A stretch of 64,000 nt of DNA from Paraconiothyrium sp. Pb-2020 (taxonomy: Eukaryota; Ascomycota; Dothideomycetes; Pleosporales; Didymosphaeriaceae). Shown one piece after another: positions 33,752-46,635 of this stretch (positions are counted from its first letter, which is position 1; every line of letters begins with the position of its first letter). Where the stretch lies: positions 4,402,001-4,466,000 of the forward strand of contig JAJUBI010000003.1 of assembly GCA_022419385.1 (NCBI GenBank), read 5' to 3'. Made by a program: the position numbers and the translations under genes. The notes beneath the pieces were generated by a model. That model did not search any database, had not been told where the DNA came from, and saw nothing but the letters and a program-made list of their open reading frames with translations.

Positions 33752-35015
33752 ACGGCGAGCGTATGGAAGTGGATTCAAACCTTCGTGTGAGAGCAGTGGA
33801 GAAGGCCGCCCGCACGACGACGAAGCCCGATTGCACTTACCTTGTACCACTAGACCACGTGTACATTCCACTCCTAGAATTCATGGGTCACTCTCAGTCG
33901 ATTGCATCCGCCACGGCGAGTGACGATTTATGTACCTAAGAACGGGCATGGCACCTCTTTCCCGTGGTGGGGTTTACCTTGGATGGACTACGCAAGTTGG
34001 CGGTAAGCGTAAAATACGAAGGTTTGTATGTCTCCAGCAATACTCTCCAGGTACACGTCTGGATGCTGCAGTATCGCGGGAACAATCGCCTGCTTCGTGC
34101 CTGAGGCACCTTCTACGACCTCGGCGCTTGCAGTAGGGCAGTCGCGCCCTAGCCCTGTAGAGGTACCCGCTTACCCTAATTCATTCCTCACTCTTACATC
34201 CAACTTGCTGTCCACATCTGCTATCAACGAAGTGCGACGAGATAGTCGGATATTGACGACGGTAATGCCGAGGGTCGCGCGGATGAAGCTGTTCGCTAGA
34301 TCTCCTTTCGTAGCTCACCTGGCACTCTTCGCTAATTATATCTGTTGCAGTTCTTGAACTCTCAGAAACGGACATACGAGGACGGACACCGAGCTCGGAA
34401 TGTTTCTTCGGAGTATTGAGGTTCGTGTGCTCCTTACTCTCGCTTTGCGCTGCGACGCGCGCTCGGAGCGACATCTTCTCCCGATGCTCCGGGGACTCTC
34501 CGCCGCCAGTTACGTCAGCGAACTGCCTCTCATCTTCAAAGCTTCCCGCGGGAACACTTGCCACAATTCGACGCAAATGTGATGTACAGCCACAAGTTTC
34601 TAAAGAAACCGAGCCTTCGGCAGCATATTAAGCTTTTCGCTCCGCTCTTGGCCTGCATAAGATGCCGTTCTTGAACCGTGGCCACTCACGACGTACCAAT
34701 GATGTCTCCAGTAATTCGCGGTGGGGCGCGACTCGGAGTTTTCGTCGTCCTGCGCATTCTTAAAACCGATTGAAATGTATTGATTGGAGCTAACCCACAA
34801 AGCCTGCAGGGTGACGGAGCGTCGGTCGCGGTCGTCTCCTGTGCGGTGTAGGCATGTATATATTGACGTCGTGCCCAGCCTTATTTTTGCTACCTCCCTT
34901 CAAGATCGCCTTATTCCCGGATCTACAATGCTTCAAGACTAAACGTTCGAATCAATCTCCCTTATAATCGAGCAGTTTCCAGGATTCGCTAATTTGGTTC
35001 CTTACACCCACCAGC
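33752..35015. other. Intergenic region upstream of MFS transporter
   Basis: 1.26 kb with only unsupported short ORFs on both strands. The proximal 160 bp carry a TATA-like and CRE-like pair, annotated separately. Confidence 0.5.
34857..34870 (+). promoter_or_regulatory. TATA-like box next to a CRE/bZIP-like TGACGTC site
   Basis: TATATAT at 34857-34863 is followed at once by TGACGTC at 34864-34870, about 150 bp before the MFS transporter ATG. TGACGTC is the core recognised by ATF/CREB-type bZIP factors, which in fungi often control stress and efflux genes. One site can occur by chance. Confidence 0.35.
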
Positions 35016-36880
35016 ATGTCGGATCTACGAGGAATTCGCACGGAAAACTCGATCCGAAAATCAAGAACGCGTTCACGCTCTCGGCCGAGGTCGCGTCGTG
35101 GCTCGAGAGAACCGCCACTACACCGGTTATTGTCCAATCAATTCCCTGACGATCATTCGGTGTATCATCATGAGGAAGGCGAAGGTTTACATGTCGACCC
35201 GGATGCAACATCATTCCACAGAACTGAGACAGAGAGGAGAACAGCCGAACCCTCAGACTCAGACAGCGATAGCACCAATGACGTCGCAAATGAGAAAGAC
35301 GAGACCTCAGCATTAGAAAGACAAGAGAGTACAGTTGAGGAGATCAGAGGCGGTATTCCTTACGAACATGATCTGGAAGCAGATAAGCCGACCTTGGAGA
35401 AGAAAAAATCCTCCAGATCGATCAAGGATCCGAATTTGGTATGTCATCTTCACCACGCCTTTGTTATATAGACTAACCTCCAAAGGTAACATGGGATGGC
35501 CCCGACGATAAAGCCAATCCAAAGAATTGGTCGATGCGTAGAAAATGGGCAGCGACCTTGATCGTCTCCTGCTTCACCCTCGTATCCCCAGTCTCCTCGT
35601 CCATGATCTCCCCTGCTCTTGGCTCGATCAGCCGAGACTTTCACATTACAGCCGAAGTGGAGGCTCAGCTTACACTCTCAATCTTCGTCCTAGCTTATGC
35701 GATAGGACCGCTCTTCCTCGGACCGTTATCAGAGATATATGGGCGCGTCATCGTACTCCAATTGGCTAACGCTTTCTACTTCGCCTGGAATCTTGCATGT
35801 GGTTTTGCACAGAACAAGGGCCAGCTCATGGCATTTCGTTTCCTTAGTGGCTTAGGTGGTTCGGCCCCTCTAGCGATTGGAGGTGGTGTTCTCAGCGACA
35901 CCTTCTTCCCAGAGCAGCGTGGAAAAGCCATCTCGATATACTCGCTTGCCCCTCTGCTTGGACCGGCAATCGGCCCCATTGCAGGCGGCTTCATCGCTCA
36001 GAACACTACATGGCGCTGGTGTTTCTGGGCGACATCCATCTTCACGGCAGTGGTTCAGGGTTTCGGTATCTTCTTACTCCAGGAGACCTACGCTCCTAAA
36101 CTGCTCGCGTGGAAGCGGGACAAATTGCGCAAAGAGACAGGCAACATGGAGCTGCACACCGAGTTCGATGATCCGAACAAGACGCTCCTGAACACTCTTA
36201 AGATTGCCCTGGCACGACCTTTCCGTCTCTTGGCTACTCAGCCAATTGTCATCGCCCTTGCATGCTACATGGCATACCTATATGGGCTAATGTATTTGAT
36301 GTTATCCACCTTCCCAGGGCTCTGGAGCAGTCAGTATAATGAGAACTCAGGTATTGGTTCTCTTAACTTCATCTCCATGGGCCTGGGCTTCTTTCTCGGT
36401 ACACAAATCACCGCACCATTGAACGACGCAATCTATCGCCGCCTCAAGAAGAAGAACAATGGCGTGGGAAAACCTGAATTCCGCGTTCCTATCATGATAC
36501 CCGGTTCGATTCTCGTTCCTGTCGGTCTTTTCTGGTATGGCTGGAGCGCTCAAGCGAAAGTGCATTGGATCATGCCGAACATTGGCGCGGCAGTGTTCTG
36601 TGCAGGAACAATCATGAGTTTCCAGTGTATTCAGACTTATCTTGTTGACTCGTACACGCGGTATGCGGCGAGTGCTATTGCGGCGGCCACGGTGCTGAGG
36701 TCGTTGGCTGGATTTGGTTTCCCTCTGTTTGCGCCTGCCATGTTCAATGCGTTGGACTACGGTTGGGGAAATAGTCTGCTGGGCTTCATTGGTATTGGCA
36801 TTGGTGTTCCAGCCCCATTCTTGCTGTGGAAGTACGGTGAGCTGCTGCGATCGAAGAGTCAATTCGCTGCAGGTAGCTAA
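35016..36880 (+). CDS. MFS transporter, DHA1 drug:H+ antiporter type
   Basis: Two exons, 35016-35438 and 35486-36880 (47-bp intron, phase 0), encode 605 residues. A long cytosolic N-terminus (about 155 residues) begins with an Arg/Ser-rich stretch (RKSRTRSRSRPRSRRGSR) and an acidic Ser-Asp run, likely phosphorylated. The family signature WDGPDDKANPKNWS follows directly before TM1. Twelve hydrophobic segments follow with motif A (GPLSEIYGR) after TM2 and the motif C-like run in TM5 (GPAIGPIAGGFI). These match the Tpo/Flr1-like DHA1 group that exports polyamines, azoles and other toxicants across the plasma membrane. The actual substrate is unknown. The intron falls just before the signature motif. 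Confidence 0.92.
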
Positions 36881-37202
36881 GGTGGTTTTCTGATGTGCTT
36901 TTGCATTAGTAGCGAAGTTCAGCGAGCATTGCATGGGCGGTATGAGCATATATGATACCTCTTGTAGCGACTCAATTTCAATTACCATTAATTATACGAG
37001 TGAGCATTTGGTCCTGTTATAGGAAGCACTGTCGTGCAATGTCCGAAAGCCTTGGAGAACTTCATCTCACCTGACTTCGCGGGCGCCGTCAAGCACGGGC
37101 CATGTAGCTCTGTCATCGCATCTCGAAAAGTCTCCAGACATCGGCAGACACGCGAATCAACGCTCCCACCGCATCTCTTAACACTCAAGACCCGCAATTG
37201 AG
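36881..37202. other. Short intergenic region, MFS to SCO1
   Basis: 322 bp holding the MFS 3' UTR and the SCO1 promoter. No element recognised. Confidence 0.5.
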
Positions 37203-38453
37203 ATGTCTTCGACATGTAACTGCGTCGCTGGGGCCGCCAGAGCCATCAAGTCGACAACAGCGTTCCGTCTTCCCGTCCAGACCTCCGCGCGCCGAACCTT
37301 TGCATCCGCCAGCTCGAGGATTTCGGTTCCGTCACGAGAACTAGCGGGATTCAAGTCACAATGCGCCTGGAAATCTGAGAACAATGCATTGGCAGGGGCT
37401 AGGCGGGCAAATATCGCACAAGGACAGCTCAGGATGTTCTCAAGCTCGTCGCCACGGCACAAGCTTAAGACGATAGAGCAAGTGCGCGCACGCAACAAGA
37501 GTGGGGTACGCATGACCAATTGTACAATCGAAACATGCTTGTTGTAGTATTGAAGAAAGAGAGAATGCTGACTCGAGCGCGTGTAGCCATTCAATCTCAC
37601 GGCCGCAATCCTCTTCGTTGCAACTGCTGGTGGACTGTACACATACTTCACATACGAGAAGGAGCGCATGGCACGGCAGCGGATAGCGAATCAGACCAAG
37701 GGTGTGGGCAAGCCTAAGGTCGGAGGACCATTTGACCTGGTTGATCATAATGGAAAACCTTTCACGCATGAGGATATGCAGGGACGATACTCGCTGGTAG
37801 GTGGACACAAAGATTGGAAGAGGCCATGTCTGCATTTACAGCAGACAGCAAAACCGGCGTCAAAGGGCTAACACAGCCTAGGTGTACTTCGGCTTCTCTC
37901 ACTGCCCTGACATCTGTCCCGACGAGCTCGACAAAATGGCCCTCATGTACGACAAAGTAAAGGAACAATGCGGCGTCGAGCTCCTCCCCTTGATGATCAC
38001 CTGCGACCCCGCGCGCGACACACCCGAAGTCCTGAAGGAATACCTCGCTGAGTTCCACCCAGCCATCTTGGGCTTGACGGGCACATACGACAACATCAAG
38101 CAGACGTGCAAGGAGTACCGCGTGTACTTTAGCACGCCGTCGACGGTGAAGCCAGGCCAGGATTATCTGGTTGATCATAGCATATACTTTTATCTCATGG
38201 GTACGTCAGCGGTCTTTTCTTTTGCAGATAGATGCCTCAGGTGGAGGGTTGGGATGCGATGGTGAACGATGATGTCCGCATCGCGGACACAACATTTGTA
38301 GCAAAGATTCCCAAGCTGACGTCACACGCAGATCCAGAAGGCGACTTCGTCGAGGCCATCGGGCGCAACTTCACAGCGGATCAGGCGGCGCGCATCATCG
38401 CAGACCACATCAAAGACTGGGAGAAGCCTTTGAAGAAGGATCGATGGGCGTAG
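37203..38453 (+). CDS. SCO1: Mitochondrial copper chaperone SCO1
   Basis: Four exons, 37203-37505, 37587-37796, 37882-38200, 38332-38453, encode 317 residues. The Arg/Ser-rich N-terminus (ARRTFASASSR, FSSSSPRHK) is a mitochondrial presequence. Exon 2 encodes the single inner-membrane helix (FNLTAAILFVATAGG). The thioredoxin-fold domain then carries the copper ligands: Cys pair in SHCPDICPDE (179 and 183) and the distal His in VDHSIYF (about 270). Sco1 delivers copper to the CuA site of cytochrome c oxidase subunit 2 in the intermembrane space. Exon 4 completes the fold with DPEGDFVEAIGRN. The last intron is 131 bp; the others are 81 and 85 bp. Confidence 0.95.
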
Positions 38454-41154
38454 ATGTAAGTCCAACACTGACGCTGTGGCGTTGTCTATCAACTAAACCT
38501 TGGCGACGAGGACAGCGGCGATTGGATGGGTGTAATCTAGGGGCCTTGTATGTGTAGGTTGTACAGATATGTAGAGTAGCGGCGTAGGACTGCTGTATGT
38601 GTATGTCATATGTCATAGAGGTCAATCACCGGTCAATCAATCATCAAATGGGTACTAGAATGTCTGTCGCGCCTATCTTGTGGACCTGTATGTACGCGGG
38701 CGCGCGCAAGTGCAGAACGCGTTCAGGGTCTTGAAAGACCCACATGCTCCGAAGGTGTGGTTAACGGTGTGGCCGAGGTGAAGGCGTTCGATGGCCCTTG
38801 GGATTTTCGCAACACTGGATCGCATTATTTTTATGAGCAGCCGCGGTTACGCTTAAAGGTGTGAGCGCGAGGCTGGACTTTGATGATCTTGCCAGCTAAC
38901 GGTGCTAGCTCTGCTGTTGCGGTCTTCTAGAAGGCAGACGGGTGCAGATGCTGGCAAGGTAAATGCTTGCACATGTGCTGATAAGACGGGATGTTGGAGA
39001 ACTGCAGTGAGACGGCAACTTCTGCAAGTCTCCACCTTGTCTTCTGCGACTACCACAGTTGCTGCCCCTGATTCATACAACACTTGTTACATAATAGCCA
39101 CAACTCACCATTCGTCCTATTAAGCACGACACTGGGCGAGGCTGGAGGGCTTCCTTCTTCGAGAATACGGCCGTTAGATTCTACGTTGGAAGCGGCAGGT
39201 GATCACAAGAAGAGTCCGCGGCCTAGCGTAGCGGAGATGCAGAGATAAGCTTCGTATGGCTAGCTTAGGCGATGGCCGCGCAAGGATTCCTTGGGCCATG
39301 GGGCGGAAGGCCCACTGCATCGCGTGGTCGAGTGCGCCGCAGGAAAACACCTCAGCTATTCTTGAGCATGGGCGTATGGGATGAGTAGCCTGTGCTTGCA
39401 AGACGTATGAGGACGCGCTGCGTTACATGCCGTAGGCCAGAGTACATGATGTTCGGGACCAGAGCGCACGCCGGTCTCAGACGATAACAATTCACGACTG
39501 CATGATTCGCTCGAAATGTCATTTGATAGACTTGCGTGCTAAGGCGAGCCAAGCTCCCTTGGCTAGAGTGCGTTTCGCGCCACAATTTCTCCAAGTCGAT
39601 GCCGTGAAGGGAGTGAAGCCCGACGAGGGATACAGACGAAATGGACGCCACCAACGAGCTATTAGGTTATTAAGGCACCTATGGGACGGGTCGAATGCAG
39701 AGAATGCAGAGAATAACCACGGCGGTGGATGGAGGATGCAGTAGGGTATGAGCACGCGAGCATGCGCGAGAGATGGGGCGCTTGCCGGGTGGGGCGTTTG
39801 CCGCTGATGTGGGAGGCATAGCGGATGTGTACCTATACAAATTGCAAACGAAATGCATACGACTGCGAGCTGGGAGTTCGTACACTCACAGATGGAAGCG
39901 TAGTTCCGATGGTCATAGGACATCTTGTATTCTATAGTACATGCACCATAGTCTTGGACGCATCCATACCTCGTGCTCTCTTCTCATCGTTCTTCTTTCC
40001 GCCCTCAAGCATGCTCCGACGTACGAGGTAGTTTGACAGGCTCGCCAAACGCACGCTCGCGATAGTGTTCATCACCTTCCGATTAGGGTGGAAAGCTACC
40101 AGCCAGTGCCAACCACTAGGCCGGACTTGCAGTCCTCCGCGGCCCACATTTGCCGGCGCGGGGCTGGCCTGCAACACTCAACATCAATTTAGCAAATGCA
40201 TGATAGTGTCGTACATCCTGTGCGCCCAGCCCTTGAGCAGCGCTGCCTCATGGCTACAGCGCCGGCTGGAACTTCCATCGCGATGAAGAGCAGCGATCGC
40301 GCGCTTCTGATCATCACTCCATAACCGCGTCGCTATCATACGTACCAACGGCGTAGACATGCGACATCTCTGATGGACCCGCCGTTTATGAGCGCGGGCC
40401 GTCTTCTATCTCTCGTCAATCGTAGCCATTCTTGATCAGGTGGAACGCCTCCGAGAGAAACGAGCCCGCCACCCGTTTCATACAGACACGGATGAATCAC
40501 GAACGACGCTCGCTTTACTCTCTGCGAGTGCACATGGATCAAGGCAGCTACACCATGCTATGCTCGCCGCACATGATTTTTCCAGGAACCTGGGCTCAGC
40601 AGAGCTGACGGACGCAGAGGGCTTTCCACGTTCTTCGGGAGCCGGCACGCAGGCCTGAGCTTGATGTGATGCATGGTTGGAATGCGCACCAACCGGGGAT
40701 TGGACCCTCGCATCTTCACCTGCGTTGCCGGATTGGGCCTTCACTCCCGCGAAGGCGTTTCTCCGCGATAATCTCGGTGGCGGCCAGTGACAGTTCTACC
40801 AAGCCTTTACAATTTTGGTGGTGGTCAAGCTTGACTCCTTAGGGCAGGAGTATGGTTCTACAAGAGCTTCGATGCGTCTGTGATCCACCACTGGCCGAGG
40901 CTCAGATAGCGGTGCCGGGGGCCACGATACACGGACAGGGTCCAGAGGGTACCTAAGCCGTCTGATAGACATGGGGTAGCATATACCTAACCGTGGCGAG
41001 GCTTGGTCCTCTCAATGGGCGCGGCATGGATGCTTGCAGCTGCAACATACATATATTGGCTTTCACACCCCTCCCGCTTGCGTCTTGCTATCGCGAGATC
41101 CTCTGACCTTGGCGGCCACCGTTTCTAGTCGCTGTAGCGGTTCAGCAGCCCATT
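38454..41154. other. 2.7-kb intergenic region, SCO1 to OPT transporter
   Basis: The largest gap in the window. All ORFs are short, overlapping on both strands and without recognisable domains. The OPT gene's proximal promoter has a CATATATTGG element around 41047-41056, about 105 bp before its ATG, a plausible TATA box. No transposon ends or RNA genes recognised. Confidence 0.5.
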
Positions 41155-43643
41155 ATGTCTAACAATCCTGAGGTGCTCGACGTCAACGTCGACCCTGTGG
41201 GCCAGGTCAACCCCAAGGTGTAAGTCTATCGTCACGACTGGCTCGTGGAGCTTGTGTAACAATAGACGCGAGTTGCGTTTGGACTGTCAATGGATGCTAA
41301 TCGTCTACAGCCCTGCGAACACTGAGAAGGAAAACACCTTCCACACGCCGGCTTACGCCTTCACTCACGACGATGAGAAGGATCTCGACGTTGAGCGCGT
41401 TAAGTCGCTGGACACTGAGCACCATGACGATTTCACTATCGATCCCTTCAAGCCTTTCGACGACCTCCCTCCGGAGGGCAGGCACATCCTCACAATACGA
41501 GCTGTCTTTGTCGGCCTGTGCTGCGGTGCTCTTGTCAACGCTTCCAACGTCTACCTGGGTTTGAAGACAGGATGGACCTTCACAGCGAATTTGTTCGGTG
41601 TAAGTTGAGTGAGAGTGACTGCTATTTAATCAGACACTGACAAAGGCGCAGGCTATTGCCGGTTTTGCTGTCATCAAGTTTCTTTCCAAGATCATCCCCC
41701 AAAGCTGGCCTATGCTAGGCGGTGACTTCGGTCCTCGTGAGAACAACATCTGCCAGACCGCTGCCATGGCCTCTGGTGGTCTTTCGAATGTGTTCGTCTC
41801 CGCTTTCCCGGCTATGTACCAGCTCAAGCTTCTCGGTGCGACCCCCAAGGACGACTACTGGGCGATTGTGGCTTTGGCTGCAGTCTCTGGCTACTTTGGT
41901 TTCTTCTTCGCCACGCCCCTGCGCAAGTTCTTCATTGTATACGTAGCGCGCGAGCTCCGGTTGATCTTCCCCACGCCTTCTGCTACTGCCATGACCATTC
42001 GATCCATGCACCAGGCTGTCACTGGAGAGGCCATTGCGAAGATGAAGATGAAGGGATTGTCCATTGCCTTTTCCGGCGCGCTAGTCTTGCGAGTCGTCTC
42101 GCAGTACGCTCCGGGTATTCTCTGGGACTGGCACTTCTTCACCTGGTTCCATATCTGGTCGAAGTATCACTCTCATGCGCTCGCTGTTGAGTCTTGGGGT
42201 TGGTTCCTCGAGTGGACTCCTGCTTTCCTCGGCTCCGGTATGCTTGTCGGTCTGAACGTCTCCATCTCGTTCTTGGCCGGCTCGATCCTCGCCTGGGGTA
42301 TCATCGGTCCGGCTCTTGTGCACAACCACATGGCCTGGGGCACCAACCTCGGAGAGGGCACCAAGTGGGACGGATACACCAACTTCGGATCCCTCAGCTT
42401 GGCTGCTTGCAACAAGGACTGGCCATCTCCTCGCTACTGGCTTCTGTGGCCCGGTGTCCTTGTCATGATTGCAGTCTCTTTTACCGAGCTCATCCTGCAG
42501 TACAAGGTTCTCTACTTCGGATTCAGGGCTCTCTACCGTGGCATTGCCGCTGGTCTCTACGCATTGGGCCGCAAGGCCGGCCGTGAGCTGTCTTGGGCCA
42601 AGAAGGCCGGTGCCCAGGCCGACGAGGACCTCGTCGAAGACTCTGCCGCGCCGCACGAGCAGGTAAAGATGTGGATGTGGGCTCCTGGTCTGCTCCTCAG
42701 CATCATCTGTATCTGCATTGTCCTCGGCGTCCAGCACGATATGCCTGTCGGCATGTCGATCTTGTCCGTCTTCCTCGCGTTCTTCTTTTCCTTCGTCGCT
42801 GTGCAGTGCACTGGTGTTACGGACATTACGCCTCTTACTGCTGCGTCAAAGGCTTCCCAGATCATTCTCGGTGGTGCCACCAAGGGTGAGCATTGGGATG
42901 TTACTAGGGCTCAAAGGCTCAATCTCTTCGGCGGTGCTATGTGCAACATGGGGTAAGTTCACAATTTCCCAACTTGTCCCAGTAACACCATCTAACAACG
43001 ATCCAGCGCATCCCAAGCTACGGACCTTGTCTGTGACTTCCGAACCGGATTCCTCCTCCGCACGCCTCCGATCTACCAATGGCTCGCTCAGGGCCTCGGT
43101 ACCATCGTCGCCATGTTCCTCGCTCCAGCCATGTTCCAGCTCTTCGCCACAGCCTACCCATGCATCATCGACATCGACGCCGAGACCTGCTCGTTCGGCA
43201 TCCCCTCCGTATCCGCCTGGCGCGCAACCGCCGTCGCCGTAACCGACCCCACATTCCCTATCCCGCCCTCCTCGGGTTACTTCGCCATCGCCTTCGCCAT
43301 CTTCGGCTCCGCCATGGTCATGGTCCGCCACTACGTCTGGGTCGGCCGCCTCGAGTGGATGCGCAGGTACCACCCCAATATGATGTGCATCGGTCTCGCT
43401 TTCGTGCTTGCGCAGACACAGTACGGAACTGCCATGACGATCGGTTCGGCTGTCGCGGCGTACTGGCAACACAAGAACCCTGAGCACTTTGATATCTACG
43501 GCTACGCTGTTGCGGCTGGGCTTATCGCGGGCGAGGGTATCGGTGGTGTGATCAATGCTGTATTCCAGGTTGCGGGCATTGCGGGTGATAAGTATGGTTC
43601 TTGCATTGCCACGCCTGCGGGTGAGGTTATTGGATGTCAGTAG
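41155..43643 (+). CDS. OPT superfamily oligopeptide/metal-chelate transporter
   Basis: Four exons, 41155-41219, 41311-41599, 41652-42952, 43007-43643, encode 763 residues. The N-terminal 75 residues are hydrophilic. The first membrane segment holds the OPT landmark LTIRAVFVGLCCGALVNASN followed by YLGLKTGW. Further family blocks are FGPRENNICQTAA, FPTPSATA, DITPL, NLFGGAMCNMG and SQATDLVCDFRTGFLL (across intron 3). About 14-16 hydrophobic helices are present. The NIYLGLK-type motif places it with the YSL-like/fungal OPT branch rather than the yeast Opt1 branch. Such proteins import peptides, glutathione-like compounds or metal-siderophore complexes with protons; the substrate is not deducible. 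It is a close-packed gene with high codon bias, suggesting strong expression. Confidence 0.93.
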
Positions 43644-45084
43644 AGAGAGGGTGGGGGATGAGGTGATGATGTGATGAACATGGCGGCGCGATATACCACT
43701 TATGACTATTGTGATACCTTAATGCACTCATTTATCTGAGCGAGCGAAATGTGTCTACCGAGTGGTTCCCTACGTGAACAGTGGAGCGTCTTTGCTTCAG
43801 AGTCCGTTGGGGTGGCGTGAGTGAATCTTGAGACGAGGAAGCCGAAGCCTTTAAATGTCGTGACCTCCCGCGGTCATCTTTTCGTTCCTCTTCTTTGCTC
43901 TATTTCCATGGTACGACTCTTACAAGATGATCTCAGAGCTGCAGACTATGGCAACCTTTCCTGTATGATCTTTCCCGAACACGGACCACGGTACCCACGC
44001 TTCGCGACTGCGCAAGAGAAGTATGGAAGCCTCGACATTCTTCATCTGAACAGCATCCAGATTTCGATCACCCATCAATAACAATATCAAGTCCATTAAG
44101 AAGTCCCATTTCAGCTTTGCGCAGGCTTGCCTAGAAGATGTTCTTTATCCACGTCCCGACGCGATGCAATCGAACAAGGAAGCTCGGCATCTAGCCAACC
44201 TATCGAAGCGGCTCACCGGCAATGTGACACTGCAACGCGTACTCGGGAAGACCCGCTGAAGCATGAAATGCCTTGAATGCGGTGCCACAGTTCGAGAAGT
44301 TCGCTTGACTCGTGGGAAGAGCGTGTATGAGGCGCAACGGGTTTCAGGTTTGTTTGTGCAAGTATTTGCGACTTCACGCCGTGAGGCCTCCAATTTCGAA
44401 GATGCCGATGGGAACGTGGTGGTAAGCCGCAATCATCTATGCGATTTGGAATATTCGATGCATTGTGGAGGTGGGTACATGTTCGAGATGGATGGTGAGG
44501 ATGTGTAGTTGTGCGTTTCGTCGGTCCGACACTGCACTTGGACGTCCAAGGCGGCCTCTACAACTGCAGATAATCTCACAACCACATCACCGGAGCAGGA
44601 AAACACCTGTTCGCCGAGAAGTCTCCACTACTATCTCTTCAACTACCGGTGTAACCGCTGTCGCCTCCTGCCAGCGTCGGAGAGCCGTGCAGGGGGCCCC
44701 TGATGCCTCAAAACGGTTTCAGCATGCCTCCGCACAATCTCAAGTCCTCGGATCACCAGCATCAAAAGCTCATGCTGCGCTCGCTTCAGATGATGGAACC
44801 TCAGGATAACAAACTATTTTCCACTCGCCTGTTTACAGTGCGCCTTTTGCGGCCCGATATCTGTTTTGTAATTTGTATTTTTCCCTTTCCGGCGAATTGA
44901 GGCTGAAGTGCATTGATTGCACTCGATCGCATTGTGCTTACGACTTTTTCAACGAGATCTTGGTACGCGCTACGATTCGCAGTAACGATTAGGTTTTTGT
45001 GGAGAAGTACTTGCAAGAGTTAGACTTCTACTTGGGCCAACAACGCTTCATTCTTCTTCGACCTACCTGCCTCAGGCTAAGGAA
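43644..45084. other. Intergenic region, OPT to coiled-coil gene
   Basis: 1.44 kb. A short ORF at 44263-44508 has no recognisable domain and is not called. The remainder holds the OPT 3' UTR and the downstream promoter; nothing else seen. Confidence 0.5.
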
Positions 45085-46635
45085 ATGTGGACAGCAAACC
45101 GTGCTCCTGCTCGCCCTCAACGAACAGGTTCCGTTCACAGCATTGCATCGGTGCACTCCGCCCACAGCAGACCTTCGTCTGTAGTCAGCCCTCATTACCA
45201 GCTCAGCCGCCAGCAATCCCGCAGTGGATACGAGAGCGACCAATCAAGCGACACTCTCAACGAGGAGGACTTCAACGCAGCCATGCCAGCTATGTGGCAG
45301 AGTAAGAGACAGGAAACGGGATCAGCGGTGAGCAGGTTGAGCCAGAAGTTTGCAAACGCTGTGAATGGGAGCTCGCCAGTGGTGACACCATTGAGGCCAT
45401 CACCACCACTACACAAGTCTGAAATTATGAGGATGGATTTCGATGACGACACTCGTTCGCGGGCAAGCACTACGAGCACCCTGAATGGTGATGAGCATGA
45501 CTTTGAGTTCCCGGAGAAGACACCCACAAACAAGATGTTCGGTGCAGCAGATCGATCAATACCCTACTATACAGGTGCCGAGCCAAAACCTCTCACGCGA
45601 GTGCTGAAGATCATCGAGGAGTCTACCAGTGCGACAGACAAGAACATTCCTTACTATACAGGCATTGAACCGGCGCCACTCTCACCACTGAAGAACCTCA
45701 AGGAGAGACCTTCGGCTGCCCCAGCAGCAAGACGTGCAATGGGCCCCTTGGAGTCGCAGCTCGCGGCACTCATGGACAAGGTCTCTCAAATAGAGTCGAA
45801 TAACCCCATTGCGTCTGTCACCCCTGCAGACTACGCAACTATGAAGGCTCGTCTAGAGACTCTCGAAGCAGAAAAGAAGACCTGGCAGAAGCGCCACGAA
45901 GCCATCTGGGCCCTCCGCGACGAAGATGTAGAAAACAACATCAAGATCCGCGGCACGCTCGCCAAAACCCGCCGTGAGCTCGAAGCCATGACCAAGCTCC
46001 GCGACGAAGACCTCGCCAACGTCCAAGCCGTCCGCATCAAACTCGCAGAAGCTACCAAGCAAGTAGACCGCCTGCGCTCGCAGGCTCCCCCCGCAAGCGG
46101 CCGCGCAAGCCCCAGCCGCGGCGGACGACCACCCAGCATGCTCCTCGAGCGCCGCGATACCACAGATTTGTTCGCCGCTGCCAAAGCCGCCGCCCTCGAG
46201 CAGCGCGCTCTCGAAATGGAAAAGCGAAACTCTGACCTCCGCGCTCAAATCGAGACGCTCAAGGGTGGCGCAAACATCGACGACCTAAACCGCATGACAG
46301 CACACGAAGCGTGGAAAGACGAGATCGCCTCCATGCAATCCAAGCTCAAAGCCAAAGACGCGGAGATCGCAGAGCTGCGCGCGGCGAAATTGGCAGCGCC
46401 GGCGCCGGCCCCTTCTGGCGGGGCCTCAGCATCAGCGACCGCGGGTCATGTCGCGTGGCACCGCGTCGAGGCGATTCACGAGGAGCACGCGAACTACCGC
46501 GAGCGCATGGGCGGGAAGCTGGCGGTGCTGCGGTCGGAGAAGGAGGGGCTGCAGAAGGAGTTGCACCGCAAGGAGGACGAGTGTCACGCGTTGGAAGTAA
46601 AAGTCCAGTCTTTACAACGGAGAGCAAATATTTAG
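45085..46635 (+). CDS. Coiled-coil protein of unknown function
   Basis: Single-exon ORF of 516 codons. The N-terminal half is Ser/Pro-rich and probably disordered, with two copies of an NIPYYTG/SIPYYTG motif about 40 residues apart (near residues 158 and 190). From about residue 220 to the end there are long heptad-type helices (LESQLAALMDKVSQIES, MKARLETLEAEKK, KLRDEDLANVQAVRIKLAEA, LRSEKEGLQKELHRKEDEC), interrupted by an Ala/Pro/Gly-rich hinge. It resembles fungal proteins annotated as M-protein-repeat-like or myosin-tail-like, with presumed cytoskeletal or scaffold roles. No enzymatic motif is present. Confidence 0.8.
   Translation: MWTANRAPARPQRTGSVHSIASVHSAHSRPSSVVSPHYQLSRQQSRSGYESDQSSDTLNEEDFNAAMPAMWQSKRQETGSAVSRLSQKFANAVNGSSPVVTPLRPSPPLHKSEIMRMDFDDDTRSRASTTSTLNGDEHDFEFPEKTPTNKMFGAADRSIPYYTGAEPKPLTRVLKIIEESTSATDKNIPYYTGIEPAPLSPLKNLKERPSAAPAARRAMGPLESQLAALMDKVSQIESNNPIASVTPADYATMKARLETLEAEKKTWQKRHEAIWALRDEDVENNIKIRGTLAKTRRELEAMTKLRDEDLANVQAVRIKLAEATKQVDRLRSQAPPASGRASPSRGGRPPSMLLERRDTTDLFAAAKAAALEQRALEMEKRNSDLRAQIETLKGGANIDDLNRMTAHEAWKDEIASMQSKLKAKDAEIAELRAAKLAAPAPAPSGGASASATAGHVAWHRVEAIHEEHANYRERMGGKLAVLRSEKEGLQKELHRKEDECHALEVKVQSLQRRANI

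Noticed and set aside
42081..42737. 218-codon minus-strand ORF
   Set aside because: Antisense shadow of the highly biased codons of the OPT transporter.
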